Position numbers and translations under genes: made by a program. Shown one piece after another: positions 14,709-17,768 of a stretch of DNA of 17,768 nt. Within the stretch, counting starts at the first letter, position 1. The number at the start of each line of letters is the position of its first letter. The notes under the pieces were generated by a model. That model was not told the DNA's origin and did no database searches. It was given only the letters and a program-made list of their open reading frames with translations. This DNA is from Gemmatimonadota bacterium (GTDB taxonomy: Bacteria > Gemmatimonadota > Gemmatimonadetes > Longimicrobiales > Gaopeijiaceae), in the NCBI GenBank assembly GCA_003695865.1, contig RFGQ01000001.1, forward strand, positions 1-17,768, read 5' to 3'.

Positions 14709-15565
14709 CCGATCGATCGACCCGGGTGGCCGCCTTCGAGGCCTGTAGGGCCCGGCTGTTCGGCATCGCGTACCGCATGCTGGGGGAGCGCGATGCGGCC
14801 GAAGACGTGGTGCAGGAGACCTGGCTACGCTACGCGCGCAGCACCGATGTGCGGGATGCCGAGGCGTGGCTGGTGCGTGTGGCCACGCGGCTCGCGATCG
14901 ACCAGCTGCGCGTCGCCCGGGCTCGCCGCGACGCCTACCCGGGACCGTGGCTGCCCGAGCCTCTGCCCACGGGCCCCGACCCGGCCCGCGACCTGGACCG
15001 GGCCGAGGCGCTGAGCCTGGCGCTGCTCGCGGCACTGGAGCGTCTGAGCCCCCTGGAGCGGGCGGTGTTTCTGCTGCGGGAAGCGTTCGGATACGGGTAC
15101 GCGGACATCGCCGCCATCGTGGGGCGCCGGCAGGACCACTGCAGGCAGGTGGGCCGCCGGGCCCGGACCCGGGTGCGCGACGAGGCACGGAGCGTGCCGG
15201 CCGACCCGGAGGCGCACGCCCGATTGCTCGAGACGTTTCTCTCCGCCGCGGCGGAGGGCGATCTGGCGACGCTCGAGTCGCTGCTGGCCGAAGACGTGGA
15301 ACTGGTGTCGGACGGCGGTGGCCGGGTCGCGGCCGCGCGTCGTCCCCTGCATGGCCGGGACGCGGTCACGCGCTTCCTGGTGGGGGTGGCGGCGAAGGCG
15401 GCGCCCGACACCACCGGGGAGGTAACCCTCGCCAACGGCGAGCCGGTGGCGGTCGTACGTGAGGACGGGGCACCGGTCGTGGCCGTCGCGATCGCGGTGG
15501 CCGACGGCCGGATCCGCCGCGTGTTCATGGTTCGGAATCCGGACAAATTGCGCGGATTCGCCTGA
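14705..15565 (+). CDS. ECF41-group sigma factor with fused SnoaL-like regulatory domain
   Basis: The 286-residue sigma factor has region 2 at about 10-75 (FGIAYRMLGERDAAEDVVQETWLRY, AWLVRVATRLAIDQLR) and region 4 at about 103-160 (LSPLERAVFLLREAFGYGYADIAAIVGRRQDHCRQVGRRARTR). A SnoaL/NTF2-like domain of about 115 residues follows (172-286). It carries features I recall as ECF41 hallmarks: WLPEPL in the linker (82-87), DGGGR (203-207) and NPDKL near the end (278-282). In this group the fused domain is reported to take the place of a separate anti-sigma factor, which fits the lack of one here. The gene overlaps its CMD-family partner by 4 bases, and a candidate cognate promoter lies upstream of that partner, implying auto-activation. 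The signal sensed is unknown. Confidence 0.95.
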   Translation: MTDRSTRVAAFEACRARLFGIAYRMLGERDAAEDVVQETWLRYARSTDVRDAEAWLVRVATRLAIDQLRVARARRDAYPGPWLPEPLPTGPDPARDLDRAEALSLALLAALERLSPLERAVFLLREAFGYGYADIAAIVGRRQDHCRQVGRRARTRVRDEARSVPADPEAHARLLETFLSAAAEGDLATLESLLAEDVELVSDGGGRVAAARRPLHGRDAVTRFLVGVAAKAAPDTTGEVTLANGEPVAVVREDGAPVVAVAIAVADGRIRRVFMVRNPDKLRGFA

Positions 15566-15626
15566 GCGGGCCGGCGCGCGGACCGGTGGCCGGGCACCGC
15601 CGGTCCGCGTCATCGGCCGCGCTCAG
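15562..15626. terminator. Long bidirectional terminator containing both stop codons
   Basis: An inner perfect 10-base-pair stem (15577-15586 with 15600-15609) has a 13-base loop. Outside it GGCCG (15569-15573) pairs with CGGCC (15614-15618). Outermost, CTGAGCG (15562-15568) pairs with CGCTCAG (15620-15626). The outer arms contain TGA of the sigma gene (15563-15565) and, on the other strand, TGA of the peptidase (15623-15625). The near symmetry fits termination from both directions. Confidence 0.75.
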
Positions 15627-17768
15627 CCCCCGGTCGTCACCTCGCCCGCGGGCGTGGGGCGCCCGAGGTGGGTGTCGAGCCAGGCGGTCCAGCGTGCCCA
15701 CAGGTCGAGGATCGTTTCGCGCGCCGCGGGGCCGTGGTCCTCATAGGGATAGAGGTACATCGCGGCCTCCTTGCCGAGCCCGTTCAGCGCGTGGAACAGC
15801 CGCGGCGAGTGGTCGGGGTCGGTGCCCACGTTCTGATCGTGCAGGCCGTGGTAGAGCAGGAGCGCCCCGGTGAGTTGGTCGGCGTAGAGGAAGGGCGACA
15901 TGCCCAGGTACACGTCACGGGCCTCCCACAGCAGGCGCCGCTCGTTCTGGAAGCTCATGGGCGTGAACGTGCGGTTGTAGTTGCCGTCGCCCGCGATCCC
16001 CGCCTTGAAGAAAGGCGTGTGCACCATGGCATTCACCGTCGAGAACGCGCCGTAGGAGTGCCCACCGATGCCCAGGCGGCCCCGGTCGATGAGGCCGCGC
16101 GCGTCGAGCGAGTCGATGACCACCGCGAGGTTGTTGCGCAGGTCGTGCTCGTAGTGGTTGTTCTGCTTGCCCGCGGGGCCCACGATGGGCGCGTCGGGCT
16201 CGACCACGGCGTAGCCCAGCCGCACCAGATACTGCATCGAGCGCGTGCCGAAGCGCGGGAAGGCGTTGCGGTTGTACGTGCGGCCGCGCTCGTCGTAGTT
16301 GTCCTGGTCTTCGTACTCGCGTGGGTAGAACCAGAACATGGCGGGCAGGCGGGTGCCGGGCCGGTAGTCGGGCGGCAGCGTGACGTTGACCAGAAAGCGG
16401 AACCCGTCGGGCCGCTCGACCACGAAGCGCTCGCGGGGCGCGGCGGTGACGTCGGGCGTGGGGTCGAGGTTGTCGGTGAGCCGCACCTCGCTGCCGTTCT
16501 CGACCCGGTAGGACTGTGCCACCTCGGTGGGCGACTCGCGGGTGAGCACGAAGCTGCCCGCGTCGATGTCGAGCACGGCCGTGAGGCGCTCCCACACCCC
16601 GTCGTTGGACCCTTCGAAGACGCGGGTCTTCTCGCCCGTGCGGATGGCGACCCGGTCGAGGAAGGCGACCGGACCCTCCTCCATCGGGTCTTCGTGGTAG
16701 CGCACCCCGTAGAGGAACACGTGCTCGCCGTCGGCTGAAAGCTGCACGGCGGTCCCCGCGCCTCCTCCTCCACCGCCGCCGAAGAATCGCGGACCCGGCG
16801 GAGCGGGCAGCGAGCCGTCGGCGCTCACCAGGCTGCCCGGATGCGCGAGCAGGTCGTCGGCGTCGTAGTCGACGATGGGGTGTTCCTCGCCCGGGTCGGC
16901 GAGGAAGACGGCGGCCTCGCTCACGCGCCCGCCCTGCCGCCGCTGCAGAAACAGGACCGAGGCGTCTTCGCTGAAGCGGTGCGACTGGATGCGCCGCGGG
17001 CTCTCGTAGACCACCTCGAGGCTGGTGCTGTCGAAGGGCGGACGCCAGAGCATCACGCGATCGGGGCGCCCGCCGCGGCGGCCCTCGCCCCCTTCTTCGG
17101 CGTCGGCCTCGGGGCCCGTCGAGTCGGCTGCTTCGGGCGCGGGCGCACGCTGCAGGAAGGTGAGCCCCGCGCCGTCGGGCCGCCAGGCGAGTCCCCGGCG
17201 CTCCTCGGCGCCGTCGTCGTCCCCGTCGTCGTCGTCCCGGACGCCCACGTTCATGGGCGTCTCGTGCAGACGGGCGACGACGGCGCCTGTGGTGAGGTCC
17301 CACAGCTCCTCGACCCGCCCGAAGTTGCGCACGGGCACGATGGTGCTGAAGGGCTTCACCATGCGCGTCACGCGCGCCCAGTGGCCGTCGGGCGAGGGGT
17401 CGACACTCTGGATCATGGCGGGCTCGCCGACCGGCCGCGCCCGCCGCCGCTCCACGTCGACCACCGCGAGCTGGCCCGTGGCGTGCCACTCGAGCAGGGC
17501 CTCGTCGTAGGGCGTCGCCATGAGGCTGGCATAGGTGCGCAGCCGGTTCTCGCCCTCCAGGGTCTGCTTCACCTGCGGCCCCGCGGGCCGGGCCGGCGCC
17601 ACGGGCCGGAACGCCCGGTGCTCGGGCACCAGCACGGTCACGATCGACGCCCCGTCGGCGGTCCACGCGAAGTCCGTCGCGAGCGTGGCCAGCACCGGCG
17701 AGCGGGTGACGCGGCGGGCCCGGCCCGAGGCCGGGTCGGCCACGTAGATGTAGGTCGCGTCGGGGAAG
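15623..17768 (-). CDS. S9-family serine peptidase, glutamyl-endopeptidase-like (5' end outside window)
   Basis: The frame is open to the right edge, so the N-terminus, with any signal peptide, is missing; 714 residues are visible. The N-terminal two-thirds is a beta-propeller of WD-like repeats. It includes an acidic Asp/Glu stretch (codons near 17194-17246) and a run of seven Gly (16760-16780) beside GPRFF. The C-terminal alpha/beta-hydrolase has the nucleophile motif GGHSYGAF (Ser codon 16055-16057), Asp in LHDQNVG (15836-15838) and His in YEDHGPAARE (15734-15736), the full triad. NRTFTPMSFQNE, WEARDVYLGMSPF and PDAPIVGP match chloroplast-type glutamyl endopeptidases (S9D) more than classical prolyl oligopeptidase. 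It probably cuts peptides in the periplasm or outside the cell. Its stop lies within a terminator shared with the convergent sigma gene. Confidence 0.92.
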   Translation of the reverse strand, partial: FPDATYIYVADPASGRARRVTRSPVLATLATDFAWTADGASIVTVLVPEHRAFRPVAPARPAGPQVKQTLEGENRLRTYASLMATPYDEALLEWHATGQLAVVDVERRRARPVGEPAMIQSVDPSPDGHWARVTRMVKPFSTIVPVRNFGRVEELWDLTTGAVVARLHETPMNVGVRDDDDGDDDGAEERRGLAWRPDGAGLTFLQRAPAPEAADSTGPEADAEEGGEGRRGGRPDRVMLWRPPFDSTSLEVVYESPRRIQSHRFSEDASVLFLQRRQGGRVSEAAVFLADPGEEHPIVDYDADDLLAHPGSLVSADGSLPAPPGPRFFGGGGGGGAGTAVQLSADGEHVFLYGVRYHEDPMEEGPVAFLDRVAIRTGEKTRVFEGSNDGVWERLTAVLDIDAGSFVLTRESPTEVAQSYRVENGSEVRLTDNLDPTPDVTAAPRERFVVERPDGFRFLVNVTLPPDYRPGTRLPAMFWFYPREYEDQDNYDERGRTYNRNAFPRFGTRSMQYLVRLGYAVVEPDAPIVGPAGKQNNHYEHDLRNNLAVVIDSLDARGLIDRGRLGIGGHSYGAFSTVNAMVHTPFFKAGIAGDGNYNRTFTPMSFQNERRLLWEARDVYLGMSPFLYADQLTGALLLYHGLHDQNVGTDPDHSPRLFHALNGLGKEAAMYLYPYEDHGPAARETILDLWARWTAWLDTHLGRPTPAGEVTTGG

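Overview
The window is about 17.8 kb of very GC-rich bacterial chromosome with dense, mostly minus-strand genes. The gene types suggest Gemmatimonadota, with Acidobacteriota as second choice. The clues are a PadR regulator paired with an ADOP-type permease, a SusD-like lipoprotein, a BtuB-like TonB receptor and a glutamyl-endopeptidase-like S9 enzyme. This is inferred from gene content; there is no rRNA or tRNA to confirm it. I see no CRISPR, insertion sequence, phage gene or integrase.

Layout, left to right. (1) 85-3118, minus: a two-gene padR-ADOP operon with a recognisable promoter at 3288-3317. (2) 3399-7184, minus: a 1261-residue lipoprotein with a PKD domain, a carboxypeptidase-regulatory-like domain, a predicted Ig-like region and a SusD/RagB-like C-terminal half. 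(3) 7185-7622: the largest gap, a divergent promoter region. (4) 7623-8105, plus: an acidic 160-residue protein of unknown function. (5) 8169-10094, minus: a TonB-dependent receptor, convergent with gene 4. (6) 10275-13928, minus: a CHASE-PAS sensor histidine kinase followed by a SulP-type anion transporter without a STAS domain. (7) 14157-15565, plus: a carboxymuconolactone decarboxylase (AhpD-like) protein overlapping by 4 bases an ECF41-type sigma factor with a fused C-terminal regulatory domain. (8) 15623 to the right edge, minus: a prolyl-oligopeptidase-family peptidase whose 5' end lies outside the window.

Much of the content concerns the cell envelope: outer-membrane uptake (TonB receptor, SusD-like lipoprotein), inner-membrane transport (SulP, ADOP), extracellular sensing (CHASE kinase) and probably periplasmic peptide breakdown (S9 peptidase). 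The clearest regulatory unit is the ECF41 pair. The sigma factor carries the linker and C-terminal motifs typical of ECF41. Upstream of its partner gene is a near-match to the ECF41 promoter as I recall it, with exact 16-base spacing, so the operon is probably self-activated.

The most unusual items are the SusD fusion lipoprotein with no SusC beside it and a five-unit 9-base repeat after its lipobox, the candidate ECF41 promoter followed by a terminator-like hairpin, and a long bidirectional terminator whose outer stem contains the stop codons of both flanking genes. I found no clearly new multi-gene system. Long reading frames antisense to the real genes are best explained by GC-rich codon bias.
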